From: Bacillota bacterium
GTDB lineage: Bacteria; Bacillota; Clostridia; Lachnospirales; Lachnospiraceae
Direction: 5' to 3'
Assembly (NCBI GenBank): GCA_023395555.1
Contig: JAEWYQ010000074.1
Coordinates: 1-64,000 of the forward strand
Length of the DNA: 64,000 nt
In this document: positions 29,463 to 37,955 of the stretch, one piece after another
How the letters are laid out: the number at the start of each line of letters is the position of its first letter
Position numbering within the stretch: the first letter of the stretch is position 1
Translations under genes and position numbers: made by a program
The notes under the pieces: generated by a model
The model's input: the letters and a program-made list of their open reading frames with translations, nothing else
The model's database searches: none
Told to the model about the DNA's origin: nothing

Positions 29463-29480
29463 TTGTTAAAAAAATAACAA
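29463..29480. promoter_or_regulatory. Rex-type operator, distal (adhE)
   Basis: TTGTTAAAAAAATAACAA matches TTGTTAA-N4-TTAACAA with one substitution. It lies five bases upstream of the -35 box. Confidence 0.8.
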
Positions 29481-29669
29481 TCAAAGTTTTCATAAATTAT
29501 CTTCTTAAATTATAAAATTTATACAATAAGCTTCAGTATGCCAAAAAGTTGCTGTAAAAATGCATAATTATCATTATGGATATAATTGAATTTTATGCTA
29601 TAATTCTTAATGATTATTATTATGATGCAATTCCTAAACAGGTTGGAGTGAAATGCCGAAATATAAGAG

Positions 29670-29738
29670 TATACCGTATCCGCAAGCGTCCATGACATGG
29701 CACTTCGTGCCAGGATGCGCACTACGCTTCGCGGTATA
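29670..29738. repeat. palindromic intergenic element, copy A
   Basis: A 69-base element bounded by TATACCG and CGGTATA. It has inner arms CGCAAGCG/CGCTTCGC-like and a central hairpin TGGCAC-TTC-GTGCCA at 29698-29712. A 25-base core at 29699-29723 recurs at 48334-48358 with two mismatches. It does not encode a protein. The 433-base interval 29397-29830 holds the adhE promoter, this element and the ribosome site of the next gene, with no other gene seen. Confidence 0.65.
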
Positions 29739-29830
29739 GCAGATACAAGTTCCTGTAATCATGGTGAACAGTGCAAGAGCGGCACGAATGAATAAACTGC
29801 TTCAGGATGGCGGCGTGGAGGTTAGTTAAA

Positions 29831-30892
29831 ATGAGAATTATCTCTTTAGAATCCGTAAAAGGAGACGAAGTGTTAGCAAGGGATTTACTGAGCTCCGGGG
29901 ATTCTTTATTATTGCCTGCAGGAACAGTAATAAGGAAGGAATATGAAAAGAGGCTGAAGGAGCTGGAAATTGAATATATTTATATAGAAGATGAACTGTC
30001 CGCGGGTGTGGATCTGACGGGCAGTCTGGAATTTCAGATAAAGGAACAGTGCCAGGAAGCAATGAGGAATATTTTGGTTAAGTATTCCTGTCAGGATGAG
30101 AGAGAGCTTCAGGATATCAAGGTTGTGGCGGATGAGATTATTTATGATATTATGAAGGAGCCGGATGTGATCTATAACCTTGTCAGTATCCGGGGAAAGA
30201 GTGACCGGGCTTATTCTCATTCTCTCAATGTCTGTGCTCTTTCTGTAATTCTGGCTCTTAAGCTGAAGCTTACGAAGACGAAGATAAGAAATATTGCCAT
30301 AGGATGCTTACTGCATGATATTGGTTTTACCTATATCAGCCCCGAATATTACGGAGTTAATCTGGATCATTGTTCCGAGAAGGAAATGAGAGAAATCAAA
30401 AAGCATGTTATCTATGGTTATTCTGCGGTTGAGAAGATGGATTGGCTGTCCAGGGCGGCGAAGGATATTATTATCAATCATCATGAAAGGCTGGACGGCA
30501 GCGGCTACCCCTTCCGCATAAAGGGTGAACGTATGAAGATCGGAAGTAAAATAGCCTCTCTTTGTGACGATTTTGACAGCAGGGTCTATGGGAATTATGT
30601 AACCAGGATGAAGGTGCATGATGCCATTGATTATATCGTAAGTAAGGCGGGGATTTTATTTGACTTTCAGGTGGTAAAAGCATTTGTTGATTCTGTGGCA
30701 GCGTATCCTACAGGCTTGTTAGTGAGAACGAATGAAGGAGAGACAGGAATTGTACTGCGGCAGAATCCGCAATGCCCGACGAGACCGGTAATCCGTATTG
30801 TGGAAGACCGGGAAGGGCGAAGGTCGACGCAATGGATTGAAAAAGATCTGACAAAGGAGCTGACCTTGTTCATTGAAGATACCGTGGTATAG
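29831..30892 (+). CDS. HD-GYP domain protein (cyclic-di-GMP phosphodiesterase type)
   Basis: 353 residues. The N-terminal 110 residues are the DUF3391-like or PilZ-free HD-GYP leader (AGTVIRKEYEKRLKELEI). The catalytic core is H in YSHSLNV, the metal site LLHDIG, then KKHVIYGYSAVEKM. The GYP stretch is INHHERLDGSGYPF, with GSGYP in place of GTGYP. The C-terminal 70 residues resemble the beta extension of such proteins. It probably hydrolyses c-di-GMP. ATG 29831 follows GGAGG; the ORF start at 29807 lacks a site. Divergent from adhE. Confidence 0.87.
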   Translation: MRIISLESVKGDEVLARDLLSSGDSLLLPAGTVIRKEYEKRLKELEIEYIYIEDELSAGVDLTGSLEFQIKEQCQEAMRNILVKYSCQDERELQDIKVVADEIIYDIMKEPDVIYNLVSIRGKSDRAYSHSLNVCALSVILALKLKLTKTKIRNIAIGCLLHDIGFTYISPEYYGVNLDHCSEKEMREIKKHVIYGYSAVEKMDWLSRAAKDIIINHHERLDGSGYPFRIKGERMKIGSKIASLCDDFDSRVYGNYVTRMKVHDAIDYIVSKAGILFDFQVVKAFVDSVAAYPTGLLVRTNEGETGIVLRQNPQCPTRPVIRIVEDREGRRSTQWIEKDLTKELTLFIEDTVV

Positions 30893-30972
30893 GTAAGCTC
30901 CCTTTTATTTGAACCAATTGTGGATAAACCCGAGAAACGGTGGAATTCAGCCGGGATTTTGCGAAGGGGCGT

Positions 30973-31078
30973 GGATTACAGCTCTGCCTGCGGCATACAA
31001 ATCCAATCACATTTCTTCCATACAGTGTATTATGGCAGTACCATGTTCTCCTTCCTGCCGCAGGCAGAGCTGTAATCC
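30973..31078. repeat. long perfect inverted repeat with 60-base loop
   Basis: Arms of 23 bases (30973-30995 and 31056-31078) are perfect reverse complements, starting GGATTACAGCTCTGCC and ending in its complement, with a 60-base loop. The intergenic interval 30893-31257 (365 bases) has no gene. No T-run follows, so it is not an ordinary terminator. Confidence 0.85.
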
Positions 31079-31257
31079 GCGGTAGTGGAAGAATCTTCGA
31101 ATATATGCTACTTGCGAACTGCAGCAAAATATGTTATAAATAATTATTACATGTAATGCGGCAGGGCTACGTAGAATATAATACAGAACCAGACTGTGAC
31201 ACTGTGATTTGATATTTGCCTTAGCCCGTGTTTGTATCGATAGAATGGAAGGAAGAT

Positions 31258-32148
31258 ATGCATAGCTACTTAAAAGCAATTGGATTTAGTAATATTAATA
31301 ATAGAATGGATTTAGATCAACTAGTTGATCACATTTTAAGAAATTCAGAGAAAAGACATACGGTAAAATTAAAACATACGAACCTTTCCGAAATCACCAT
31401 GGAATTTGGAGATGGGATAGGAATTACTGTCCGCGGAGAGCTGGATGAGAATAATCAGTTTCATATGGAGCACTATTTCCCCAGTCTGAGCGGCCAGGTT
31501 GTCAGTACCCGGGAAGAGGTGGGAATCAATAAAAGAGTGGATTCCGAGGCTTATACGGGAATGTGTGATGATTTCCGGATCGGAGTATCACTGATTTTCT
31601 ATCTGCAGAACGTTGCCGAATATCTGGAGAAGCGGAATCAGAAGATGCCCATGGGTACTCCCTTTCCGGTTACGCTGGCGGCACTGTCCCTGGAGGGAAG
31701 AATCCTCCTACCCATTGAGATGGATGAGGTTCAGGTACGCAACATCACAGCGGAGACAAAGCATCGCAACAATCTCATCGCCGAGGCAAAGAAGGGAAAT
31801 CAGGATGCCATTGACAGCCTGACGATTGATGATATTGATACCTATGCCACGATTTCAAGAAGAGCAAAGAAGGAGGATATCTATACCATCGTTGATACAT
31901 CCTTTATCCCCTTTGGCTCTGAGTCGGACAATTACAGTGTGATTGCCACCATTACCGAATGCAATGTACTGATGAATAACTATACCAGTGAGGAAGTCTA
32001 CGATCTGCAGCTGCTGTGCAATGATATCTCCTTCCGCCTGTGTATTCATAAGCAGGATCTTCTTGGTGAGCCCATGGTTGGAAGAAGATTCAAGGGCAAT
32101 ATCTGGATGCAGGGCAGGGTTGGTTTTCTGGAACAGGGGAAGGATTGA
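31258..32148 (+). CDS. DUF3881 family protein
   Basis: 296 residues matching the Lachnospiraceae-restricted DUF3881 family. It starts MHSYLKAIGFSNI, has VGINKRVDSEAYTGMCDDFRIG (read as VGINKRVDSEAYTG) near residue 90, and ends KGNIWMQGRVGFLEQG. It has no signal peptide or membrane helix. The function is unknown. ATG 31258 follows GGAAGG; the start at 31228 has no ribosome site. The tRNA-Arg gene follows on the same strand after its own promoter. Confidence 0.8.
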   Translation: MHSYLKAIGFSNINNRMDLDQLVDHILRNSEKRHTVKLKHTNLSEITMEFGDGIGITVRGELDENNQFHMEHYFPSLSGQVVSTREEVGINKRVDSEAYTGMCDDFRIGVSLIFYLQNVAEYLEKRNQKMPMGTPFPVTLAALSLEGRILLPIEMDEVQVRNITAETKHRNNLIAEAKKGNQDAIDSLTIDDIDTYATISRRAKKEDIYTIVDTSFIPFGSESDNYSVIATITECNVLMNNYTSEEVYDLQLLCNDISFRLCIHKQDLLGEPMVGRRFKGNIWMQGRVGFLEQGKD

Positions 32149-32172
32149 TCAAAAGAATTTCATTTTTCCTTA

Positions 32173-32201
32173 TTGACTTAGGGCCCGGAAAATAGTAGAA
32201 T
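32173..32201 (+). promoter_or_regulatory. sigma-A promoter of tRNA-Arg
   Basis: TTGACT (32173-32178), a 17-base spacer, and TAGAAT (32196-32201), about 90 bases upstream of the tRNA. Confidence 0.7.
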
Positions 32202-32294
32202 AAACATGCTGCCTGAGCGAGTTATGATCAGTGCAGAGGATTTGCTCTCAATTTTATAGATGTTAAGCTTGTATATCAGCAAGCTTTTCATAAT

Positions 32295-32368
<74 letters not shown>

Positions 32369-32377
32369 CTGGCAAGC

Positions 32378-32423
32378 AATGCTGAAAGCCTTGATTTATC
32401 CGGGTTTTCAGCATTCTTTTTTG
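32378..32423 (+). terminator. terminator of tRNA-Arg
   Basis: AATGCTGAAA / TTTCAGCATT stem (inner helix CC/GG) followed by CTTTTTTGTTG, starting ten bases after the tRNA. Confidence 0.88.
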
Positions 32424-32582
32424 TTGTAGAAGACCAATCACTTTTTGCTAATACCAAACGAGGCCTGCTAATATACCATGACGATAATGGAAAAAGCGCA
32501 TAACAAATAGCGTCGCTTTAATGACTCCGCAGCTATGCCGTCCCGCCAGTGAGGCATCAATCAGGATATCCGCAAACTTCCG

Positions 32583-32655
32583 TCAGCCTCTTACCACAGA
32601 CGGGGGCATACCATATTTTTTCTTAAACATCTTGCTCAAATAAAATTCATCCAGG
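32583..32655 (-). pseudogene. 3' remnant of an AraC-family regulator
   Basis: On the minus strand the last 23 codons read LDEFYLSKMFKKKYGMPPSVV and then R-G-stop. This matches the second helix-turn-helix and end of AraC/XylS regulators (SYLSRLFKKKYGMTPSEYR type). The upstream sequence is unrelated: it reads the opposite strand of the next remnant. Only about 70 bases survive, so the regulator is dead. Likely a deletion scar. Confidence 0.55.
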
Positions 32656-32840
32656 GAGGGGCACATCATGGAAGTCATCCCTATGTGGTGAATGAATTTG
32701 TAAACAGCATTATGGAGAACCGGAAACCGGAGATCGATGCGGTGACTGCAGCTTATTGGACGGCAGTGGGTATCTGCGCGCATCAGTCAGCCATGGAAGG
32801 CGGGAGAGTGATAGAGATTCCTGACTTCACCAGTATTTGA
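32655..32840 (+). pseudogene. 3' remnant of a Gfo/Idh/MocA-family oxidoreductase
   Basis: Read in frame from about 32658 to TGA 32838-32840, it gives GAHHGSHPYVVNEFVNSIM, then KPEIDAVTAAYWTAVGICAHQSA and a final GGRVIEIPDF segment. This is the C-terminal helix and strand end of Gfo/Idh/MocA dehydrogenases (sugar or inositol dehydrogenases). No start codon or Rossmann half precedes it. Immediately to its left, on the other strand, is the AraC remnant. The interval 32370-32925 otherwise has no gene. Confidence 0.65.
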
Positions 32841-32860
32841 GTTAGACAGCCGAGTTTTTA

Positions 32861-32890
32861 TTGACAGAGGGAAGACAAACAAGATACAAT
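32861..32890 (+). promoter_or_regulatory. sigma-A promoter of the VOC gene
   Basis: TTGACA (32861-32866), an 18-base spacer, and TACAAT (32885-32890), 34 bases before the start codon. Confidence 0.7.
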
Positions 32891-32924
32891 AGTACCCAAA
32901 GGAATTTTAAGGAGGCGTTTATTT

Positions 32925-33287
32925 ATGAATTTTTGTTGGGTTACTCTGCATGTTGGAAACTTTGAGAAATCTATGCAGTTTTATCATGAAATATTGGGGC
33001 TGCCGGTCAACAGCCGGCACGGCGGTAACGGAGTTGAGATTGCAATGCTGGGAGAGGAAGGTCAGGCCAAGATAGAGCTTCTATACAGCCCGGAGAACTC
33101 AGAGAAACATCTGCAATCTGATATTTCCATCGGTATCGCGGTAAAGTCATTGGAGGAGACCATGGATTATTTGAGCAGTAAGCAGATTCCTGTTCTGCGC
33201 GGTCCGATTGCTCCCAATCCCCATACCAGATTCTTATTTATTCAAGACCCGGATGGTTATGAGGTTCAGCTGGTAGAGATGAAGTAG
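32925..33287 (+). CDS. VOC superfamily (glyoxalase-like) protein
   Basis: 120 residues forming a single vicinal oxygen chelate domain. It starts CWVTLHVGNFEKSMQFYHEI, has GLPV, and closes with TRFLFIQDPDGYEVQLVEM. The two metal-type positions are H in TLHV and E in YEVQLVE. It may isomerise or cleave a small substrate, such as methylglyoxal adducts or an antibiotic; the substrate is not readable. The acetyltransferase that follows starts 16 bases on, forming a two-gene operon. Confidence 0.8.
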   Translation: MNFCWVTLHVGNFEKSMQFYHEILGLPVNSRHGGNGVEIAMLGEEGQAKIELLYSPENSEKHLQSDISIGIAVKSLEETMDYLSSKQIPVLRGPIAPNPHTRFLFIQDPDGYEVQLVEMK

Positions 33288-33302
33288 ACGGAAGGGGATA
33301 AT

Positions 33303-34067
33303 ATGTATCTGGTAAAGGACAAGAGCAGGATTGCTCCTCTTTATGAAGGCTGGCAGGAGACCATGATATGGTCCTGTCTGCAGGACTGCATGGGATATGC
33401 CTATGCGGATGATTTGGAGAATCCGAAATCAGCCAATATTATCGTAAATGATTTCTGTTTTTTGGCAGGGGAGCCTTCCCGGGATGTTGTCCGGTATCGG
33501 CCGGAAGAATACCAGTCGGATTTTATTATTATGACACCGCAGAATGAGGCTTGGGCAGCGTTGATTGAGGAGGAACACAAAGAAAAAGCAGGCAGAAGAA
33601 ACCGCTATGCAATTAAAAAAGAGCCGGATGTATTTAATCAAGAAGCTCTGCGGCAGATTGTGGCAGGACTGCCCCAAGGCTATTCCCTGAGGATGATTGA
33701 CAGGGAGCTGTATCAAAGAATATTATCCATGAGCTGGGCGGAAGATTTATGCTCTCACTTCGACAATTACGAAGCATATGAAAAGCATGGCTTAGGAGTA
33801 GTAATATTAAAGGACGGCGGGATTGTCTCGGGAGCATCCTCCTATTCCTGGTATCATGGAGGGATTGAGATTGAAATTGATACAAGGAAAGATCAGCGGC
33901 GCAGGGGACTGGCCCTGGTCTGCGGAGCGAGGCTGATCCTGGAGTGCCTGGCACGGGGCCTCTATCCCAGCTGGGATGCGCATAATCCGGGCTCGGTGAC
34001 ATTGGCGGAAAAGCTGGGCTACCATTTTGAAAAAGAATATCCGGTATATGAGATACATCATTATTAA
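33303..34067 (+). CDS. GNAT acetyltransferase, ZmaR-like (PF12746 type)
   Basis: 254 residues. The N-terminal part contains the CLQDCMGYAYADD and FCFLAGEPSRDVV blocks typical of the GNAT_acetyltran family. The C-terminal GNAT fold has EIEIDTRKDQRRRGLALVCG (acetyl-CoA loop) and SWDAHNPGSVTLAEKLGY. Members acetylate small molecules, for example zwittermicin resistance, but the substrate here is unknown. It ends the two-gene VOC operon with a strong terminator at 34079-34127. Confidence 0.8.
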   Translation: MYLVKDKSRIAPLYEGWQETMIWSCLQDCMGYAYADDLENPKSANIIVNDFCFLAGEPSRDVVRYRPEEYQSDFIIMTPQNEAWAALIEEEHKEKAGRRNRYAIKKEPDVFNQEALRQIVAGLPQGYSLRMIDRELYQRILSMSWAEDLCSHFDNYEAYEKHGLGVVILKDGGIVSGASSYSWYHGGIEIEIDTRKDQRRRGLALVCGARLILECLARGLYPSWDAHNPGSVTLAEKLGYHFEKEYPVYEIHHY

Positions 34068-34078
34068 TATGGAATAAT

Positions 34079-34127
34079 AAAAGCGTTATGGTATATCGAC
34101 ACAGGTCGGCTGCCGTAACGCTTTTTT
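34079..34127 (+). terminator. terminator after the VOC-acetyltransferase operon
   Basis: AAAAGCGTTATGG / CCGTAACGCTTTT, a 13-base stem with one wobble pair, followed by TT. Confidence 0.88.
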
Positions 34128-34164
34128 AATGCAATAAAGCAGAAAAGAATATTATTATGCCGGG

Positions 34165-34192
34165 TTTACATGAATTTTACAAAATCTATACA
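34165..34192 (+). promoter_or_regulatory. Pho box upstream of pstS
   Basis: Three hexamers TTTACA (34165), TTTACA (34176) and TATACA (34187) stand exactly 11 bases apart. This is the repeat spacing of PhoP/PhoB binding sites. It implies control by the PhoPR pair encoded at the end of the same cluster. Confidence 0.75.
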
Positions 34193-34287
34193 GAATCATG
34201 ATATCAGAGAATTTGTAATCATGATAATTTTATATTGTAAAAAACAAAGAAAAAATCAAAGAGAAGAAAGAATGAGGAGTGAAGGAT

Positions 34288-35205
34288 ATGTTAAATTTCA
34301 GAAAAAAAGGGATACTATTTTTAGCAATACTCTTAGTAATAGGAACACTGGGTGCTTGCTCCAATAAGGACGAAAAAGCTGCTGATCCGGGTGTGGATAA
34401 GGACAAGACGACAGATATAAATTCAGATACAGGTAAGGATACCCCCGGCGGCTCTGCCGAGGAGAAGCTCAGCGGTACCATTACCATGGCCGGATCCACC
34501 TCCATGGAGAAGATGGCGAAGATTGCTTCCGAGGCTTTCATGGAAAAGTATCCCGATGTGATGGTGTCCGCAGAGTTCATCGGTTCCTCCGCAGGGATCG
34601 AGGCGGTGCTGGCAGGGACGGTTAACATCGGCAACGCTTCCAGGAGTTTAAAGGATACGGAAAAAAGCTCCGGCGTTGTAGAAAATATTGTTGCAATTGA
34701 TGGTATTGCAATAATTCTGGACAAGAATAACAAGGTAACCAATCTGACGAAGGATCAGCTGATCCAGATCTTCACCGGAGAGGTGAATAACTGGAGCCAG
34801 CTGGGAGGAGACAGTCAGCCAATTGTTGTGGTAGGAAGAGAGGCCGGATCCGGAACAAGAGGAGCCTTCGAAGAACTGTTAAAGATTGAAGAGCAGTGCA
34901 AATATGCCAACGAGATTAACAGTACCGGCGGTGTTATGGCAAAGATTGCGTCTACCCCGGGAGCCATCGGATATGTATCCCTTGATATCGTGGATGATAC
35001 GGTTGTCGCAGCGAAGATTGACGATGTGGAGCCTACCGAGGAGAATATCAAAGCAGGAAGCTATCTGCTCAGCCGCCCCTTTGTAATGGCTACTAAGGGA
35101 GAGATCTCCGCACAGAGCAAGGAAGTCCAGGTATTCTTTGATTATCTTAATTCTGACGAAGGAAAAGAGCTGATTAAGAGTATCGGATTGATTACCATAG
35201 ATTAA
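34288..35205 (+). CDS. pstS: phosphate ABC transporter substrate-binding lipoprotein PstS
   Basis: 305 residues. A lipoprotein signal ILFLAILLVIGTLGAC ends in the LGAC lipobox, so it is anchored outside the membrane. Phosphate-binding loops are seen as MAGSTSMEKMAKIASEAF, SSAGIEAVLAG and GREAGSGTRGAFEELL. A Ser/Asp-rich linker follows the lipobox. ATG 34288 is eight bases after GGAG. It leads the pst operon behind a Pho box. A 15-base perfect hairpin sits between it and pstC. Confidence 0.93.
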   Translation: MLNFRKKGILFLAILLVIGTLGACSNKDEKAADPGVDKDKTTDINSDTGKDTPGGSAEEKLSGTITMAGSTSMEKMAKIASEAFMEKYPDVMVSAEFIGSSAGIEAVLAGTVNIGNASRSLKDTEKSSGVVENIVAIDGIAIILDKNNKVTNLTKDQLIQIFTGEVNNWSQLGGDSQPIVVVGREAGSGTRGAFEELLKIEEQCKYANEINSTGGVMAKIASTPGAIGYVSLDIVDDTVVAAKIDDVEPTEENIKAGSYLLSRPFVMATKGEISAQSKEVQVFFDYLNSDEGKELIKSIGLITID

Positions 35206-35226
35206 TGAATTCTGTAAAGCAGCCCG

Positions 35227-35263
35227 CTTTGGAAAACAGCATAAAACATGCTGTTTTCCAAAG
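35227..35263 (+). other. hairpin between pstS and pstC
   Basis: CTTTGGAAAACAGCA and its perfect complement, 15 bases each, around the loop TAAAACA. No U-run follows. It probably stabilises the pstS message or trims readthrough, so that more binding protein than permease is made, a common arrangement for transporters. Confidence 0.7.
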
Positions 35264-35303
35264 TGATTTTGCTGTTTCAATGGGCAGTATAACGGAGGTA
35301 TGT

Positions 35304-36242
35304 ATGAGTGAAAAGAGCTTTTCCATTCTTGGGGGATACAATACGAAGAATACAGTAGAAAAAGCAGCGTCAATTGTATTTGTCATCTGCGCTTTTTTTG
35401 CTGTACTGGCGGTGTTTTCAATTTCCTTATATATGATTATCAGCGGAACTCCGGCCATTTTTGAAGTCGGGCTGATCGATATCCTATTTCGTTCCACATG
35501 GGCGCCAACGGCATCGGAGCCGGGCTACGGGATTCTGTATGTCATTCTTACTTCAATTGTAGGAACCTCACTGGCAATCCTCATTGGCGTTCCTATTGGT
35601 GTTATGACCGCGGTATTCCTTGCGGAAACCGCCCCGAAGAGACTGGCAGGCATCGTGAAGCCTGCGGTGGAACTCCTTGCAGGAATTCCTTCCGTAGTGT
35701 ACGGCTTACTTGGAATCCTGCTTTTGAATCCCCTTGTTTATAAACTGGAAATGGCCATTTACCGGGATGATCCGAGACACCAGTTTACCGGGGGCTCGAA
35801 TCTGATCTCAGCGGTATTGGTGCTTGCCATTATGATATTGCCTACGGTAATTAACATCAGCGAATCGGCGCTGAAGGCGGTGCCGAGGCATTATAAGCAG
35901 GCGTCCCTGGCATTGGGGGCAACCCGTATCCAGACCATCTTCAAGGTATTGCTGCCGGCAGCCAGGTCGGGAGTGGTTACCGCCATCGTGTTGGGAGTTG
36001 GAAGGGCAATCGGAGAAGCCATGGCCATCAGCCTGGTTGCCGGAAACGGTGCGAACCTTCCGCTGCCTTTTAATTCGGTCCGTTTCTTAACCACCGCGGT
36101 GGTCAGTGAAATGTCCTATGCGGCAGATACCCATAAGAGAGTGTTATTTACCATTGGGTTAGTACTGTTTACCTTTATTATGATTATTAACCTGGTATTG
36201 AACAAGGTGATGAAGGGAGGGAAGAAGAATGCCGACAGCTGA
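35304..36242 (+). CDS. pstC: phosphate ABC transporter permease PstC
   Basis: 312 residues with about six membrane helices. The family motifs are TSIVGTSLAILIGVPIGVMT, AGIPSVVYGLLG, and the EAA-loop part HYKQASLALGATRIQTIFKV. An insertion between helices 3 and 4 (YRDDPRHQFTGGSN) is common in PstC. ATG 35304 follows GGAGG. The longer reading to 35205 is unlikely. It overlaps pstA by 14 bases. Confidence 0.93.
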   Translation: MSEKSFSILGGYNTKNTVEKAASIVFVICAFFAVLAVFSISLYMIISGTPAIFEVGLIDILFRSTWAPTASEPGYGILYVILTSIVGTSLAILIGVPIGVMTAVFLAETAPKRLAGIVKPAVELLAGIPSVVYGLLGILLLNPLVYKLEMAIYRDDPRHQFTGGSNLISAVLVLAIMILPTVINISESALKAVPRHYKQASLALGATRIQTIFKVLLPAARSGVVTAIVLGVGRAIGEAMAISLVAGNGANLPLPFNSVRFLTTAVVSEMSYAADTHKRVLFTIGLVLFTFIMIINLVLNKVMKGGKKNADS

Positions 36243-37110
36243 GAGTATATTTGAAAAGAGGCGCCGTCCCCTGGATTTGATCGCTTACGTGATTATTTAC
36301 TTCTGTGCATCCATTTCCATCCTGTTGCTGGCCGGAATCGTAGGTTATGTTGCCTACCGCGGAATATCCTCCATTGATCTGGCTTTTCTCACCTCCGTGC
36401 CCAGCGCCATCCGAGGAACTTTTGGAATTGCCGGAAATATTGTAAATACCTTGTATGTAATTGTTCTCACCCTGCTGATCGCAGTTCCTTTCGGTGTCGG
36501 GGCGGCTATCTACCTGAATGAATATGCCAAGCCGGGAAAGCTGGTAGGCTTGATTGAATTTACCACGGAGACCCTGTCGGGAATTCCCTCGATTATATTC
36601 GGCCTCTTCGGCTATGTGTTCTTCGGCACCACCCTGAAGCTGGGCTATTCCATACTGACCGGAGCCTTGACCCTGTCCCTGATGGTCCTGCCCCTGATTA
36701 CAAGAAATACACAGGAAGCATTGAAGACAGTACCCTCCAGCTACCGCAGCGGAGCGCTGGGTATCGGTGCAACCAAATGGTATATGATCCGGACCATCCT
36801 TCTTCCCTCTGCCATGCCCGGAATTATTACCGGTGTCATTCTTTCCATCGGAAGAATTGTGGGTGAGTCGGCTGCCCTGCTGTTCACCGCCGGCAGCGGC
36901 TATCTTCTGCCAAAGCTGGGGGAATACGGGGAAGGACTATTCCAAAAGGTTCTCCAGCCCGGAGGCACTCTGACCATACAGCTTTATCTGAGTATGGAAA
37001 AGGCACAGTATAAGGAAGCCTTTGGTATTGCATTGGTATTATTAGTTATTGTATTCGGCATTAATATGCTTACAAAGTATTTATCAAACCGTTTTAATGT
37101 GAATCGTTAA
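36229..37110 (+). CDS. pstA: phosphate ABC transporter permease PstA
   Basis: 293 residues, six membrane helices. Seen are [34 protein letters not shown] and the EAA loop [20 protein letters not shown]. With PstC it forms the channel through which PstB powers phosphate import. It begins 14 bases inside pstC and ends 23 bases before pstB. Confidence 0.93.
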   Translation: MPTAESIFEKRRRPLDLIAYVIIYFCASISILLLAGIVGYVAYRGISSIDLAFLTSVPSAIRGTFGIAGNIVNTLYVIVLTLLIAVPFGVGAAIYLNEYAKPGKLVGLIEFTTETLSGIPSIIFGLFGYVFFGTTLKLGYSILTGALTLSLMVLPLITRNTQEALKTVPSSYRSGALGIGATKWYMIRTILLPSAMPGIITGVILSIGRIVGESAALLFTAGSGYLLPKLGEYGEGLFQKVLQPGGTLTIQLYLSMEKAQYKEAFGIALVLLVIVFGINMLTKYLSNRFNVNR

Positions 37111-37133
37111 AGGTGGGGAGGAATGGAGAAGAT

Positions 37134-37892
37134 ATGTTAAAAGATAAAATCAGTACAGAGAAGCTCAATCTGTATTACGGAACAAACCACGCCCTTAAGG
37201 ACGTGGATATGAAGATAAAGGAAAAGGCGATTACCGCTTTTATCGGACCCTCCGGCTGCGGTAAATCCACCTTTCTAAAGACACTGAACCGGATGAATGA
37301 CCTGATCGACAGTGTCAGAATTGAAGGGTTGGTTACCCTGGACGGGGAGAATATCTATGATCCCAGAGTGGACACCACTCTGCTGCGCAAGAAAATCGGC
37401 ATGGTATTCCAGCAGCCCAACCCCTTTCCCATGTCCATCTATGACAATGTGGCTTACGGGCCCAGAATTCATGGCGTCAAGTCCAAGGCGAAGCTGGATC
37501 AGATCGTGGAGGAGAGCCTGAAGGGAGCGGCCCTGTACGGGGAGGTCAAGGACCGCCTGAGGAAATCCGCCCTGGGTCTGTCGGGAGGACAGCAGCAGAG
37601 GCTTTGCATCGCGCGCGCCCTTGCCGTAGAGCCGGAGGTCATCCTCATGGATGAGCCCACTTCGGCACTGGATCCCATCTCAACCCTGAAGATTGAGGAT
37701 CTGATGTCCGAGCTGAAGGAAAAGTATACAGTTGCAATTGTTACCCATAATATGCAGCAGGCGGCAAGAATCTCGGATTATACCGCGTTCTTCCTGGTAG
37801 GGGAGGTCATTGAAATGGCTCCTACGGATACCCTGTTTACCAGACCGGCAGACAAGAGGACAGAGGATTATATCACCGGAAGATTCGGCTGA
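37134..37892 (+). CDS. pstB: phosphate ABC transporter ATPase PstB
   Basis: 252 residues. Walker A is GPSGCGKST, the Q-loop is [12 protein letters not shown], the signature is [10 protein letters not shown], Walker B is [13 protein letters not shown], and the switch His is in [12 protein letters not shown] 37134 follows GGAG; the ORF start at 37113 is seven codons upstream and has no site. It is followed by phoU. Confidence 0.96.
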   Translation: MLKDKISTEKLNLYYGTNHALKDVDMKIKEKAITAFIGPSGCGKSTFLKTLNRMNDLIDSVRIEGLVTLDGENIYDPRVDTTLLRKKIGMVFQQPNPFPMSIYDNVAYGPRIHGVKSKAKLDQIVEESLKGAALYGEVKDRLRKSALGLSGGQQQRLCIARALAVEPEVILMDEPTSALDPISTLKIEDLMSELKEKYTVAIVTHNMQQAARISDYTAFFLVGEVIEMAPTDTLFTRPADKRTEDYITGRFG

Positions 37893-37955
37893 TGCGGAGA
37901 AATTGACAGGAGAAACGGGATTTAATATAATAAAGGAAAAAAGGAGGCAATTCCT

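Noticed and set aside
29519-29722. 67-residue minus-strand ORF next to adhE
   Set aside because: It overlaps the palindromic element and has no ribosome site or family pattern.
34170-34367. 65-residue plus-strand ORF starting at 34170
   Set aside because: It lies across the Pho box, pstS promoter and pstS start in another frame, so it is a shadow.
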